64,000 nucleotides of DNA from Tetrapyrgos nigripes. Its lineage: Eukaryota; Basidiomycota; Agaricomycetes; Agaricales; Campanellaceae. This document shows positions 22,123 through 33,756 of this stretch, piece by piece. Numbering within the stretch: position 1 is the first letter of the stretch; each line of letters starts with the position of its first letter. Location of the stretch: contig JAACJM010000114.1 in assembly GCA_013368315.1 (NCBI GenBank), positions 62,001 through 126,000 of the forward strand, given 5' to 3'. The translations under genes were made by a program, and so were the position numbers. The notes beneath the pieces were generated by a model. That model saw only the letters and a list, made by a program, of their open reading frames with translations. It did not search any database and was not told where the DNA came from.

Positions 22123-25100
22123 GGACTCGTGTAGTTGTTTCTGTACATTATTATGCATAGATCGGAAAAAATGGCTTCATGCTTCATTGCAAAGAACATC
22201 ATTCGAGACACGCTAGAATAATATGTACAAAGTTTACTCAGGCACTGAGAAGTCGAGTCAGTCACCATACTAAAAACACGACACGATGATACCACATACC
22301 AGGAGGCACATCTACTACCTTGGGATCCAGGTACCATGAGCCTGGTCAACTCAATCAACACATCAGAACAATCAAAAGAATGCGAACTCACTGTCTACTT
22401 CGGGAAACGTGTCAGCCTTCGTACTCCCATCGCCCAACCAATAGAACCTGTTCTTAACCCCACGATCCAAAGGTTCATAGTTGTAATCTTCCCATCGAGG
22501 ATACGTCAAAGCATGCACATATAGCAAAGATGACCCAGGAAACAACGCAACGACTCTACCCTCTTCTTTGCCTCCCTTGTACCATGATTTGCATTTCTGG
22601 CCGAACACGGTCTGGCATGTACAACCAATCCATCAGTCTGGAACACCAGATATCATGGAATTAAACAAACCTTGGGAAAATAACTCTCCATATACTCATC
22701 GAAATCATCCACAGCCTCCTTCTTCACTTCGATACTTTTCAAACGCTCTCTCTGCAACTTCAGTGTGACTTAGATAGCATACTCAGCAATACGTTCCAGA
22801 GTCATTAAAAGGTTTCCCGATGCCAGCCCAGAGTTAGGTCCGCCTGACATGATCCAGTTTGGGAAACCGTCTACAGCAATTGTGAGATATGTCCGAGGGT
22901 GTGGATCAAATTTTTCTTCCAGTTTGACGCCGTTTCTTCCGATGAAGGGGAGTTTGAAGGACATGTCACGGCCCTGCAAGGGTATGTAAGCGAGGCAAAG
23001 TTAATTAAACCTGCAAAACCTTATGGCCTGACCCGTTGCACAGATAATGACATCAAAGTCTCTGTGTTTGCCATCAGCCGTTTCTATACCTGTGGGCGTA
23101 ATTCGCTTGATGCTCTCTGGGACGAAGTCGACCTGTAAAAAATAATATTCGGGTTATAACTTGGAACCCAGAGTAGCAGAGACTGCCCTGCCATACATTG
23201 TCTTCGCACAAGGCTTCGAGATAACCAGGTCCAGGGGTTAGCCTTTTGCAAGCAACAGGAAATTCTGGTAAAACTGTAGACGCGGTGAGTACTTATGAGC
23301 ATAACGAACATATACAACCAACTCCAAGATCTTGCTTACTGAGGTCAACAATCCAAGGTTTCTTCGCCAATCTCCTGATCATGTCTTCCTTGAACAATTT
23401 CCGTGCTTGTTCTGACATAGGGTTCTGAGTCCAGTTAGCAGCGAAAATCGCCTAAACAGACAATAGATCTCGTCAGTTTGCAATAACACTGTGACACTGA
23501 GATGAGAACGACGACTTACATGCTGGTCTCTCTCGAGTTCTCGCCGGTATTCATTGTAGACTTTAAATCGGGTTTTATCCTCTTCGGTGTACGTGTCTAT
23601 TTCAGAACTCAGTGCTCGACAGATCAGGCAACTCCGAGTAAAAGGCAACTCACAATTCGTAGCGTTCTCGTCTTTTGACAGCGCAGTTAGAGGTCCCTTA
23701 GAAAATGTCGCGGAAATCCACGTTTTACTCCGGACATTGAAATTTGTCAACTGGGCGACTTTAGGCTGTAAAGCAGCTACTACCTGTATCGCTGATGAAC
23801 CCTGCAGGGGATGGCTTGACATCAATACACTGAGGACATGGATAGGAAGAAAAAGGCTCTATCCACACCAATGACCGCAATTGTATCGTATCCTCCCACT
23901 TTGCAGTCGGATTAAGATCCCCTTCCCCAGTTTCCCATTTTGCACTATGCACTAATTTACCCTGAAATTCGTGCAACCCCTCAATTTTAGGCCAACCCCA
24001 TCTACTAAGGATCCCCATTCCAGTGTACAGCACGTCAGCAGTATCCACAACTCTTCATATCTATGCTCGCTACCACTACCATTGGCAGAAGCGTCGTGTT
24101 GTCCCGTTGGGAGTATGGCTATTTGCGGCCGCCGGAAGGTCAGAAGCCATTTCCCTTGTTCTTCGTCATACTCTGCACGAATGAGTTTGTGTTGTAGTTT
24201 GATGTAAGGCATGAGTTTGTACTTTTCGACGATGGATTCTGCGTATTCACGTATTTCGGCACCGGGAGCGTAGAATGCAGACCAGTTGGGCTGGAGATTG
24301 GTTAGGATCTGAGACGAGAACCATTCTGGAATTGTGACTGACATTATTGAAGTAGGAAACCTGATACTGCGCGAATCGGGTTAAACAGGCCCGTATCAAG
24401 AGCAGGGTTGAAGATTGGACACTCACACTATGAACTGCAACATCACAAGCTATGCCCTGATTGGAGAAACAGCGTTAACAGTAGTGCTCAAAGAGCAAAA
24501 GAATGCACACAGGATACCGGTTAGCTAGGGTTTGTGTCGCTGGTGGCACTGGCATGTTCATTGGTCTGGTTAGTAGAGGCTGGCATTTCAACAGGAGACA
24601 TTGGACTGGGATGGAAAAGTGACTGCGATAGCGCAATTTTTATCACCGTTCGCTTGAGAGTCGCATTGGAAGCGTTTCTGGTCTTCAAATCCTACAGCTA
24701 TGAATTTCGTGAGAAAGCTTGCGCAAAATCAGTAACAGTAGAGTAGTCAGCAGGTTCATCGGCTACTGTATGAAGAAAGAGCATCTGACCCGATGGGAGC
24801 TGTGTAATGACTTAGTCTGCTAAAACCCGCAACTTATGATACTGCTTATAGTATGAGTGAGGTTCCAATCAATTTTGTTCCAACCGTCCATTATCTGCAA
24901 TTCCACGGAGTATCGAATCCAATAGCGCGATTTATGGGCCCGGGGTCGTCGAAGTTGCTGGAACCAAGTCTAAAAGATGTTCTGGTCTGTATACATAATC
25001 GGCGATTCGTGTCACTGGCAGGAGCAGAAAGCGATTAATCTGCGATACATAGAAGACGATTCTGACCGAGGTAGCTTTAGCCTTTTCTGCGCTTCACCCA

Positions 25101-25160
25101 AAAACTTCCAATGCGAGGAATCATGATTATGAAAGGAGCGTAATGGGGCGGAGCACAGTC
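22123..25160 (-). repeat. Segmental duplicate (BVMO unit), copy 2
   Basis: The whole stretch, promoter side included, is a reverse-complement near-copy of 37046-40384, with most bases matching in exons and introns. It starts just after the stop codon of gene D. No 31-bp repeat like the one around copy 3 flanks it. Confidence 0.75.
22234..24601 (-). pseudogene. Baeyer-Villiger-type FAD monooxygenase, copy 2 (N-terminal deletion)
   Basis: It is near-identical to the intact copy at 37.6-40.3 kb. The start ATG at 24601 and the first 25 or so codons are present. The sequence then jumps at 24524/24525 over what is 37671-37968 in copy 3, a 298-base deletion. It removes the FAD-binding GAGFSG motif and the GGTWF motif. 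Downstream exons keep FQGKLVHSAKW (FxGxxxHxxxW) and the C-terminal blocks, with a few in-frame indels. Without the FAD Rossmann motif the product should be inactive. Convergent with gene D. Confidence 0.8.
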
Positions 25161-25404
25161 TAGAGATTTGAAAAGCGTCGGAAAAAGAAGTGCCGCGCGG
25201 GACAGACGGCATGGTGAGATGGAGCCGTTATTTCCCAACAGACCTGTTGCCGCAAGCTCAGGACTGAAGACATGAGTTTACAAAATAAAAATACATATGT
25301 CGTGCAACTACTGACACCAAGACAAAACAATCATTCGTACATCGAGTGTCCATCAGCAAAACTCTCTTTCCTGTCTGCGTTTACAGGTTCCTTTGGCCCT
25401 AGAC

Positions 25405-26708
25405 CTAATCCAACTTCAGCCCGTCAACCTCCGTCTTCGCCATCTCATCTCTTCACGTAACTTCTTCCTACACTCCTCTCCTTCCTTAGGGGTCGTCAGT
25501 ATGAAATCCCTCTCAAGCTCTCAGTGAATCTTGTTCGTATCCGGGAACTCGCGTCTACTAGCTGATAATTCTGGGTCGTCGATACGCTTGAGGTCCTGTG
25601 TACAAAGAAATCAGATCCAAGACAGCGGAAGATTATGCACGTAAACGCAGAAACGTACCATAATTAATGAAGTCCTCACACCAAAGAACGCATCACTGAA
25701 CAGGTAGGGGTACCCCTCATACAGAGACCAGTCGGAAGATTCTTATATCCATCAGCGATAATTTGGATATGAAGGTAAGCAGGGTGGAAGACATGCCGTC
25801 CAAGTTTCTTGAGCATCTTGCCTACTGTCCCGCCGGAGGGAATGGGATATGATACAGGCATAGAGAAAAAACAGGGAAAAATTGTCAGTTTAAACACACA
25901 GAAAGCAACATGCGAAGCAAACACTCACCGTACTACAGCCCTGAAAAAGTAGTTGCCTTCTACGTCCGACTCCAGTTTTCCACGACAGTCCGGTGTGTCT
26001 TGTTCAGCATACTGCGTGTCATCAAGTCCATTTTCATCGATTTCCCAAGTGTCGATGATGGCGTTGGGTATCGGATTGCCCTTGGTATCGAGGATTCGTT
26101 CATGAACGTCCATGTATTCGCCTTTCCCTTCAGAGGCGATGGAGTCTCTATTGTCGACTGAGGAAAATTGTAAGATTGTAAGAATGAGCGGTACAATCTT
26201 TGGCTAGTCTAAGTATACCTTACAGTCATGAACGTCGGCAGTATAGAACGGACCTAGGCCGACAGCCTCTGTAGCACCAGGTGATTTGGGAGTGTTGATA
26301 TTGTTGACTACATAGGCCAGAGACACCCAGGGAATCGGAAGGAAGAACGAATCCTTGACGAATATCTGAGCACATCTTCCCGGTTTCCGTGAGGAAGCGG
26401 AGAGCCACCATCCATTTTTCAGTCGTAACAGAAGTCTCACGAATGAAATCGTGCATGTGTTGAATCTAGAAATTGACCTTAAGCACAGAAAGACGTCCGA
26501 TGAAGACCAAGTACCATACCAATGCTTGAAAAGGAACTTCAATCGTTCATCAGGGCCTACAACCGCATCATGTCAGGTTCATTGAGCTACATGTAGCGAA
26601 TAAGGAAATACGCACAGAGTGAGTTGATTGCATGCTCTCAGTAATGTTTGTTGCAGATAAATCCGTCAACTTGGCAACTTTTGGGCAACTTTGAGAGATC
26701 AATTCCAT
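25405..26708 (-). pseudogene. Intradiol ring-cleavage dioxygenase (hydroxyquinol/catechol type), decayed
   Basis: Start is ATG 26708 (MELISQSCPKVAKLTD). Blocks follow the family order: HDFIRETSVTTEKWM, SPGATEAVGLGPFYTAD, then EYMDVHERILDTKGNPIPNA with IIDTWEIDENG, PDCRGKLESDVEG, YPIPSGGTVGKML and LGRHVFHPAYLHIQI. The iron-ligand tyrosines and histidines of the family map to the last blocks. Three lesions: one extra G near 26320, a frame shift near 25755 (after GYKNLP), and an in-frame TGA at 25521-25523 before ELERDFILTT. The enzyme would open hydroxylated aromatic rings in lignin-derived phenol breakdown. One or two lesions could be sequencing errors, but three in 1.3 kb suggest decay. Confidence 0.7.
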
Positions 26709-27055
26709 GCTCGGCAGTCGACTTGCTGGCTTTGAGAATAGAATCGGTTTGGTAGCCTCCAAGAACGACGAGGGATGGAGGAGACATGATTATGGTGCGG
26801 GTTCAAGGAAGGAACATCCTTACAAGTTACAAGGTACTAGGTATATAATATAAGAGGACTATCGAGAACGCCGGAATTGGCCGGCAATTATGTAATAAAT
26901 CCGAGTCGCGTCGAATAGAACATTGAACATTGAACACTGCGCGTTAGAACGTGAACACTGACCTCATACTGTGAAACCGAAACCATCCTCCAACGTCCGT
27001 GTCATGGCCTCAAACTACATTTTATATTCGTCGCTGTTTGAATTTGGCTGGGACC

Positions 27056-27065
27056 CTATAAAAAG
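27056..27065 (+). promoter_or_regulatory. TATA-like box upstream of the 27.2-kb gene
   Basis: CTATAAAAAG lies about 120 bases before ATG 27177 and is followed by a C/A-rich leader, a usual fungal promoter layout. Confidence 0.5.
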
Positions 27066-27176
27066 CAGCCCAAGTCGAACCATCTTCCTTATTATCTGTC
27101 CCCACCACCATACCAACCAAACCATCCAGGTCTCTTAGACGCGTCTTTTCGCAGTAACCGCTTTCTCTCGTCCCTA

Positions 27177-27599
27177 ATGCTTCCAATAACGCGCCGTATC
27201 CCCCATTATTATCAGTATACCTCTGAGGAGTCCATCTCGGGTGAGTTGCTCCTCCCTCAGACGCGTCTTCATCGCGTTTTGATGCCTTGTCCTTCTACAG
27301 ACGAACTGAAGGACGAACTAAAGGATGCCATAGACGACACGGTTCGAGCCTACAGGGACTACACTTTCGTAATGGAATTATGGGAGAGTCCAGAAATGCG
27401 ACAGCAGTTTACAGCCTGGCTCCAAAACGAAGGGCAACTTCGTTATGATGTATACAGGGATGCTAGCGCGCGTTTCCAGGAAGTGGTCACGGAAATCGAA
27501 AGCGTATATGGGTTTGCTTCCACGCAATTTATTCGACGGGCTCGCATCCGGCTCAATAGTCGTTTGAGATATCGCTCTGTGCGTGAGCGTAGATGCTGA
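27177..27599 (+). CDS. Small uncharacterised protein
   Basis: My model is join(27177..27240, 27301..27599), 120 residues. The intron starts GTGAGT and ends CTACAG, and splicing keeps the frame from SEESIS into DELKDELKD. The product is charged and probably helical, with an Arg-rich end. I recognise no domain, signal peptide or membrane segment. A good TATA box upstream supports expression. It is divergent from the broken dioxygenase. Confidence 0.5.
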   Translation: MLPITRRIPHYYQYTSEESISGELLLPQTRLHRVLMPCPSTDELKDELKDAIDDTVRAYRDYTFVMELWESPEMRQQFTAWLQNEGQLRYDVYRDASARFQEVVTEIESVYGFASTQFIRRARIRLNSRLRYRSVRERRC

Positions 27600-28088
27600 G
27601 CAGCAACGAGACAAGCTGCTGCAGTGAGTGATTGACTTTTGTCTTGTGCCGGCTATCCTGCTGATTGCCTATATTGTTCCGATAGTACAACTAGACCTGA
27701 ACTAAGTCGTAGAGTCGCCGTCAGATTGCTTCATCGATTGCACTTCATCCTATGCTGAGACGTTCTACTTTCCTTTCTCCGGGTTTTCTTACACCCTCCT
27801 TTACCACATTACGCTACATCGTACCTCTTTCTCCTTTCGTGCCGACGTTTTTCCTATATTCCCATACCCTTCACCTATACACCAGAGGTTGGATTAGTTT
27901 CGGATCTACATACTAATAATACATCCAGTATATGTACGAATCATGATAAGTACTTGTCCATTCGTGGTATATTTCTTGTATACACAGCTCATCCATTTGA
28001 GTGCTAAAATCAGCAAGAAAAGGAGAAGACCTAACGGGTCTATAAGTCCAGGCCACTACCCAACAATCCATCAAATCCAAGCCTCAAA
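27600..28088. other. Intergenic stretch between convergent genes
   Basis: This is the 3' flank of the small gene and of Exo84, AT-rich with pyrimidine tracts. No gene is seen. Confidence 0.4.
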
Positions 28089-30807
28089 TCAGATCATACC
28101 CTCCCTCTGCGCAACAGCAACCGGTGGTGTCCTATGACTGACCGATCCAGGCCGATTCGTCGACCTAGGTGGAGGTGCTGGACTAGCTCTCGCTGACCTA
28201 GGCGGTCGTTCTCTATCCCTCATCGGAGATGCACTAGGCGGGGGAGTCTTATGCCTAGGAATCGGCGACGCAATACCATTGCCTACAGGAGCCGACAATG
28301 GCGGTGGAGGAGGCAACTGAGAGCTGAGGTTGCCATTGGAACTATAGTTACTCAACCGCGCACGTGGTCCTCTAGGCGTCGCAGGAAGAGGAAAAGGACT
28401 TCAGCACTGCCGTTGAAGATGCCAGCGGTTTCGGGGTAGATGGAACCGGTGGATAGTCCGTTGGAATTGGCGAGAGTGCTACTGCTTGTGTGGTCTGGTG
28501 TGATCCGACCAGAGGTGGTAGAAGAGCCTGAGCTGGGGATGGTTAAAGCCTCTGGTCTGGCTCCACGACGACTGATGCTGGCGGCTAGTGGAGGTGCTTG
28601 AGGTTGGAAGACGGCAGAGGCTCGGGAGGTGACTGAGGGTGGTGTGAATGATGTGACGGCTTTGGGAGTTTCCTTGGGGTTTTCTACTAGTTTGTCTTCT
28701 AAGAGGAAGCGGAAGTCGAGACCATATTCTTCGAGAAGCTGAAGGAAGCACCGAGAGTCAGTGTAACGGACAGTAGAAGATGCAAGCAAAACATACCTTC
28801 TTACTGAGAGAGTATGTAATTTTCATGGCTTCCTCTACAGCTTTGGCTTCGATACCAGAATTATACACCTGACTCCTAAACACTTCAGCGTAATGCTCGA
28901 CTTGATTTCTCGCCCAATCTATGAAAGCTAAAGACGAAACACTTCAGGACCACAAAGGTGGAGAAGGTATAGGTAGCTTACCACTTGCCACTTCGTTCTC
29001 CTTGAAGCTAGCCAAGAACCAATCCGCTGTGTGTTTGATACCCGTGAAATACACCATCGCCAAATCACCGACATACGCTCCTATGTGTCCTTCAAACTTA
29101 ATTTTCCGTACATGACTCTTCAGCACTTGGGTCCTCATATTCAGAAATGTCAAACGAGCAGCGGGACCAGCGTTCAGCCGTAACAAAAGGGAAATGAAGT
29201 TCACGACAGTAGACTTGCGATTTGAAGTACTCCCCAAAGCCTCCAGCAGAGCAGCTGTCAACTCTGCCGTCAACGCGGGCAATTTCGCAGCCAAAGGTGG
29301 TGTTATCGCCAGTCTAGCTTTTCCTTCTTCAACAAGGTTCGTCGCCTTTCCAAATTCTCGTAAAGCAATCGCAACCGCCAACTCGTCAGCCCATTCACTT
29401 GTCCAACGTGCATCTCGTTCTGACTTGTCTTGTCCGTCAGTACCTTCACGAGCTTTGGGAGCAAATTCGCTCATCCATTCAGGGTTGAAGGATGAACTGC
29501 GGTCGCCACCTGTCCACATACTCTTTCTCCGTTCGTGTTCGCCCTCTCTTTCTTTACGCTTCTTCGCCAGCAGTTCATCTCCAACCGAACGTAGTTGTTG
29601 TAATAGTCCCTTTTTCTCCGAAGGCGTCTCAGTGCGGTAAACATGTGTTTCCTTCCCATATCTGATCTTGAAGACGTTTGTCATGCCTTGAAAAATAAAG
29701 TTAGCTTTGAAGGTCTAGGAAGGCTATACTGAACACTCACTCGCAGAATCCTTGGTGTCCAAAACCACTGTCTCGTGCAACGGCCAGCATCTCTCCGCAA
29801 CCGGCTTTCCCTGTGATTTGCCACCTCTAGAAGATCCCTCACCACCAACCCTTTTCCGTCTCTTTGCGACTAAAACAGCATCGTCTAGAATCACAAATTT
29901 GACTTTGCCCATCACTTTGTATGTGGCTGCGTTTAGTGACAAAATTCCATCCACTTCTGCAACGACATGTCTTCCAGGTGTTGTTGGAGCAAATTTAGCT
30001 GAGCCTTCGATTTCAGCGTGAAGCTGCTGCATTTGATTGAAATACATGATGCGCAGGTCTGCAACTGACGACCGTCGGTAGGTAGAAAGATTTGATGAGG
30101 ATGTTGTAGTTGGATCGGGGATGTGAAGCAGGGAGGGCATGGACCGATACTCGGAGAGAGATTCCTTGAGCTCAAGCATTTCGTTCTCTAATGTTGAAAT
30201 CTCTTTTGAAACAAAAACGAGTTCAGCGTAGCTGGAATGAAGTCAGCTTCGAGTATGGGTTGCAGTGATCAACAGAGACACACTTTTTGAACACATTCTT
30301 CTTCAATTCAGCGTCTGTATCTTCTTTAGAGTTGCGAAGCGATGATTGGAGGGATTTGAGCTCTGCCTCTGTCGAGCTGGCCAACTTGGTCTTTAAATCT
30401 AACAATGAGAGAGTCAAATATGTCCCAACGAATACACCGTACGACATACAAGCATCCGGGTCGAAAACTTCCTGATCCAAAAGCTTTTTATCATCTGCCT
30501 TGGCCTTCTCTTCCGCTCTTGCGCTTGTAGAATCCCTCACTACCTCATCCAAATCACGTTCTGCCTGACCAGCTCTTCGCGACGGGCCAAGTTCCCCAGG
30601 GAGCGTTGGCATAGGTGGAACATTGAGTTCTGTCGGACTAGAAATGTCCGCATATCGCATGGACATCCGTTTCTTGATCTTGTCATCGACTCGAGATTTG
30701 CCAGAGTCGCGAGGAGTAGGACCTGCGTTACTCTTGGAAAGTTTCGTTGTGCCAGAGCGTTGCGTTTTGCGCGGGGCTGTTGAACGTCTCGTCCGTAGAG
30801 ATTGCAT
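28089..30807 (-). CDS. exo84: Exocyst complex subunit Exo84
   Basis: Start is ATG 30807. The N-terminus is basic and Ser-rich, then FDPDAYLKTKLASSTEAELKSLQ, the vesicle-tether helical region typical of Exo84. Next come a PH-like region (HVVAEVDGILSLNAATYKVMGKVKFVILDD, then the VFKIRYGKETHVYR block) and the C-terminal helical rod (ADELAVAIALREFGKA to HTADWFLASFK). A 51-nt intron at about 30399-30449 restores FDPDAYLK. The exocyst tethers secretory vesicles at growing tips. Near 28396-28401 the frame must shift by one base to enter the Pro-rich tail ending near 28089. Without the shift the protein stops at 28352. That shift could be an assembly indel. Confidence 0.85.
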
Positions 30808-31161
30808 CGTGAATGGACGAGATGGTGGACGTCAGAAGGAGTTGAAGGCGATGAGGGTTACCGGCGGTTGTTTGGAATCCACGACGGAGTTCAACAATAT
30901 CATGCCCAAAAAGGCAAGTATTGCCCCTTTCTTGGACCGTGTATAACGACTGGAAAATAGTCATGAATAGAGATCATATTGACCATACGTATATCTACGT
31001 ATGGAATCGCACAAAAACTACGTCAAACCGGTACAGAATAAAGACAAAACTACAGTAGCAGGTCATAGATTATGTATACAGGAAGAAAAGGCTATCGTCC
31101 ATTGAGATGCAACTGGTTTGTGATCGATGCGAGTCTATACGTATATCTGCCTTCCCTGACG
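30808..31161. other. Intergenic stretch upstream of Exo84
   Basis: About 350 bases, presumably the promoter of Exo84 and the 3' flank of the next minus-strand gene. No other gene is seen. Confidence 0.35.
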
Positions 31162-31524
31162 CTACCTCCCGGACGAACGAGACTGCGTAGCGCTGTGAGG
31201 CTTGTTGCTCTTTCCAGACGAAGCCGCAGAACCTCTACAAGCATTTTGAGGTTTCACATCCTTTTTATTCCCGAAGGGCCATGCACGCGACAGTATATGA
31301 GCAGAAACGGTCTTAGTACATGTGTCTTTGGCGCCGCCATAGGAGAGGGTGGGTAGAGTAACGCCAACAAATCGATGATACTCGGGTTGGGGTCTGCCAT
31401 CGGGGTCGTAGACGTAACAAGGATCGGCACGACTCGGGCGAGCGATTTGGTTGTCAGAGTCATGATGGGAGTCATTGGAGTCATTGGAGGAGTCGTGTTT
31501 GGATTCATCCTGGTAGGCGGACAT
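31162..31524 (-). CDS. Small uncharacterised hydrophilic protein
   Basis: A single open exon of 120 residues from ATG 31524. The N-terminus is rich in Ser, Asp and His; the middle reads DPCYVYDPDGRPQPEYHRF and YGGAKDTCTKTVSAH; the C-terminus is Ser/Lys-rich. No known domain, signal or membrane segment is apparent. The mixed composition and the length of the frame favour a real gene, but nothing identifies its role. Confidence 0.45.
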   Translation of the reverse strand: MSAYQDESKHDSSNDSNDSHHDSDNQIARPSRADPCYVYDPDGRPQPEYHRFVGVTLPTLSYGGAKDTCTKTVSAHILSRAWPFGNKKDVKPQNACRGSAASSGKSNKPHSATQSRSSGR

Positions 31525-32054
31525 GATTTGTGATTGAGTGAGTTGACGGACTGGAAGACTGAGAGGACAGAGTGTGAACTACGGCAGATACTATGGGATG
31601 TCTAGCTGAAGGGCATAGATGTTATATAGGTGCATATTCGCGCTTTGACCGAGGGTCTTGGTGTCCAAATCGGTGGCATATAGGACAATGTAGCGATATT
31701 TGTGATTGACTACGATAACAAGCGTCTAGGCTGAAGCCTCGGAGGCAGATTTCTTGACGACGTCAACCACGGTGTTGAGGACAAGAATTTGGACAACTAC
31801 ATAGCGTCCAAGCATCCGAATCGTTGCAACCTGAGTGGAAAGACCAGATGAAAAGTTCGTCGTCAGGTTTTTTCGCGATCACGGCGTGGTCTATCGACGG
31901 AAAAGGCTCCGCCTCCGAGTCGCTGGCTAATCTACCCTCCTTGTTACATACATAATTTTAAAACATGAACAGCAGATGGTAGTACAACTTGACAGCCTAG
32001 AGCAATGACCAACAAGACGAGAAACTCATCCAGATTCCGGAGCCTTGAATCTAT
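31525..32054. other. Intergenic stretch without a supported gene
   Basis: No convincing coding frame, RNA or repeat is seen in about 530 bases. Confidence 0.35.
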
Positions 32055-32972
32055 TTAGACATGAGACATAGAAACCTCAGGCTGCCATATATCTCCACCA
32101 ACGTGATGTAACGCTATGAGTCGACTCGCTTGAGTACTCAGACTCCAATAACGATCAGACTTACGTTCAGCACGTAGTTGTTGCTAAACAGAGATGAAGG
32201 GAGAATGATAGGCAGATAATCGAATAGATCAAAAAAGTGATTGGCATGGAAGCTTACCCAGCACGTATCCAAAAACTTGACAATCTTCTTCGCCAACTCG
32301 ATTCTATTCATTTGCACTGGTAAATTTCTACCTGGCACCCCCAAGGTAGGGTATTTCTTAATTTCGCTAGAAAAGACAAGCTTGGAGTCAGGCCACTGAT
32401 GAACAGAAAGAAGAGGATGATGGTCAGAATATGAATAATCTAGACACAGGACAGCGAGGTAATTGTACTCACCATCAGCTTCACCGTAATCCCCTCGATT
32501 GGAATGACCGTCATCATCTCCATTCCGCCAACTATAAGGCCACCCACTTCCTCCGGCGTTCTTTTCCGAATGTCGTCCATCAGAATACCGGTGTTGTATC
32601 GCAGAACCAGAGCGCTAGTGTCGTTGAAAGCGATGGGATCGAATTGCCTGCCTTGCATGGATCCTGGTGGGTAGAGGAGAGTCTGAGGGATCATGCTCGT
32701 TTGACGGCCAATTGGAGACATTTCGAGAGGTCGGTTGTGTTGATCTAGCTTGACTGGCTGAGGTGGGTATGGAAAGGGATAAGCAGAGGTGTGAGCATAA
32801 GAGTGAGCATGAGAGGAGCCTGAGTCTCAGGGCGCGCGTTGTGCGCCGAAGTATGTGTGTCCAATGCACGAGCGAGAGAAGAATCAGAAGAGAGAACGTA
32901 GTCATCATCGGATCCCTGGTAGGCACAACGAAGTTGCCAGTGTTGGGAGTTGCTATAGGTATGCTCGGACAT
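32055..32972 (-). CDS. Uncharacterised protein, multi-exon
   Basis: Probable start is ATG 32972 (MSEHTYSNSQHW). The best-supported exon covers about 32755-32470 and reads PYPPQPVKLDQHNRPLEM, SALVLRYNTGILMDDIRKR and EEVGGLIVGGMEMMTV. The next exon, between a CATCAG acceptor and a GTAAGC donor, reads WPDSKLVFSSEIKKYP and IELAKKIVKFLDTCW. A last exon would begin QQLRAER and stop at 32055. The joint between the first two exons is unresolved. I know the general look from Agaricomycete hypothetical proteins but cannot assign a function. Confidence 0.5.
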
Positions 32973-33756
32973 TGTGTGTTGAAGATGTTGAGGTGTTAGA
33001 ATAGCATGGGTGTAGGTTGACTTGAGTTTTGAGAGTATTTGGGAGGTCTGAGGACAATTGCGGGCCTTGTATAGCACTTGCCAAATCAACATGGCCCTCA
33101 ATCATTGTCCAGGACCGGCAGGAATGCCGAGATGGCGGCAGATGTCGTGTTTTGACAGAAACAAAGAGTAGGTGTCCGAGTTTGGTCAGTGTCAATGCAG
33201 AGCTGTACGCTGAGTTACTCTTTGCAGAACGACTGAAGACAGTCACTAGGGAACAATCAGAGCATTTAATTTGCAATGTTTTTCGCGTGAGCTTCGTAAG
33301 ACTGCAAGGTGGTCGTCTAAAAAAGGATTACATATTTGCACCGAAGACGTCATTATGCAGAAGTTGAGAATCCGCACGTGTAGGCGCAGCTTCCATGTTG
33401 GGTCTCGTAATTTGACTTGCAAGCCAGATGCCTGGACGGTACACAGAGTAAACCGACGGAAGCTGGACGGAGACGAACACTAAACACTGCACACTGCTCA
33501 GGCACCCTGGATGCATTATCCGGCATAGAGATCGGCACAAACAGTGAGCCCGCAGCAACAATAGCGTCCGCAGCGTTGGGACAAAGTCGCTGCAGTAGCG
33601 CTGCAGGGCAAATTAGCCAGCTACTAGATAGAGGCTGTAAGGAAAGATCGAACGAAAAGAGGATAGACATCGCAAACAAGCTTATGGCATTGTTGGAGTA
33701 ATAACTTTAGCGCAGGCGATGTGAGGATCATCACTTATTCTCCAACCACCACCATC

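Noticed and set aside
26900..26960. Short GAACATT repeats as a regulatory array
   Set aside because: Only two to three imperfect units are present, too few to distinguish from chance.
29194..29640. Plus-strand open frame antisense to Exo84
   Set aside because: It is a shadow of the Exo84 coding frame with no independent start or motif; many similar antisense frames were ignored.
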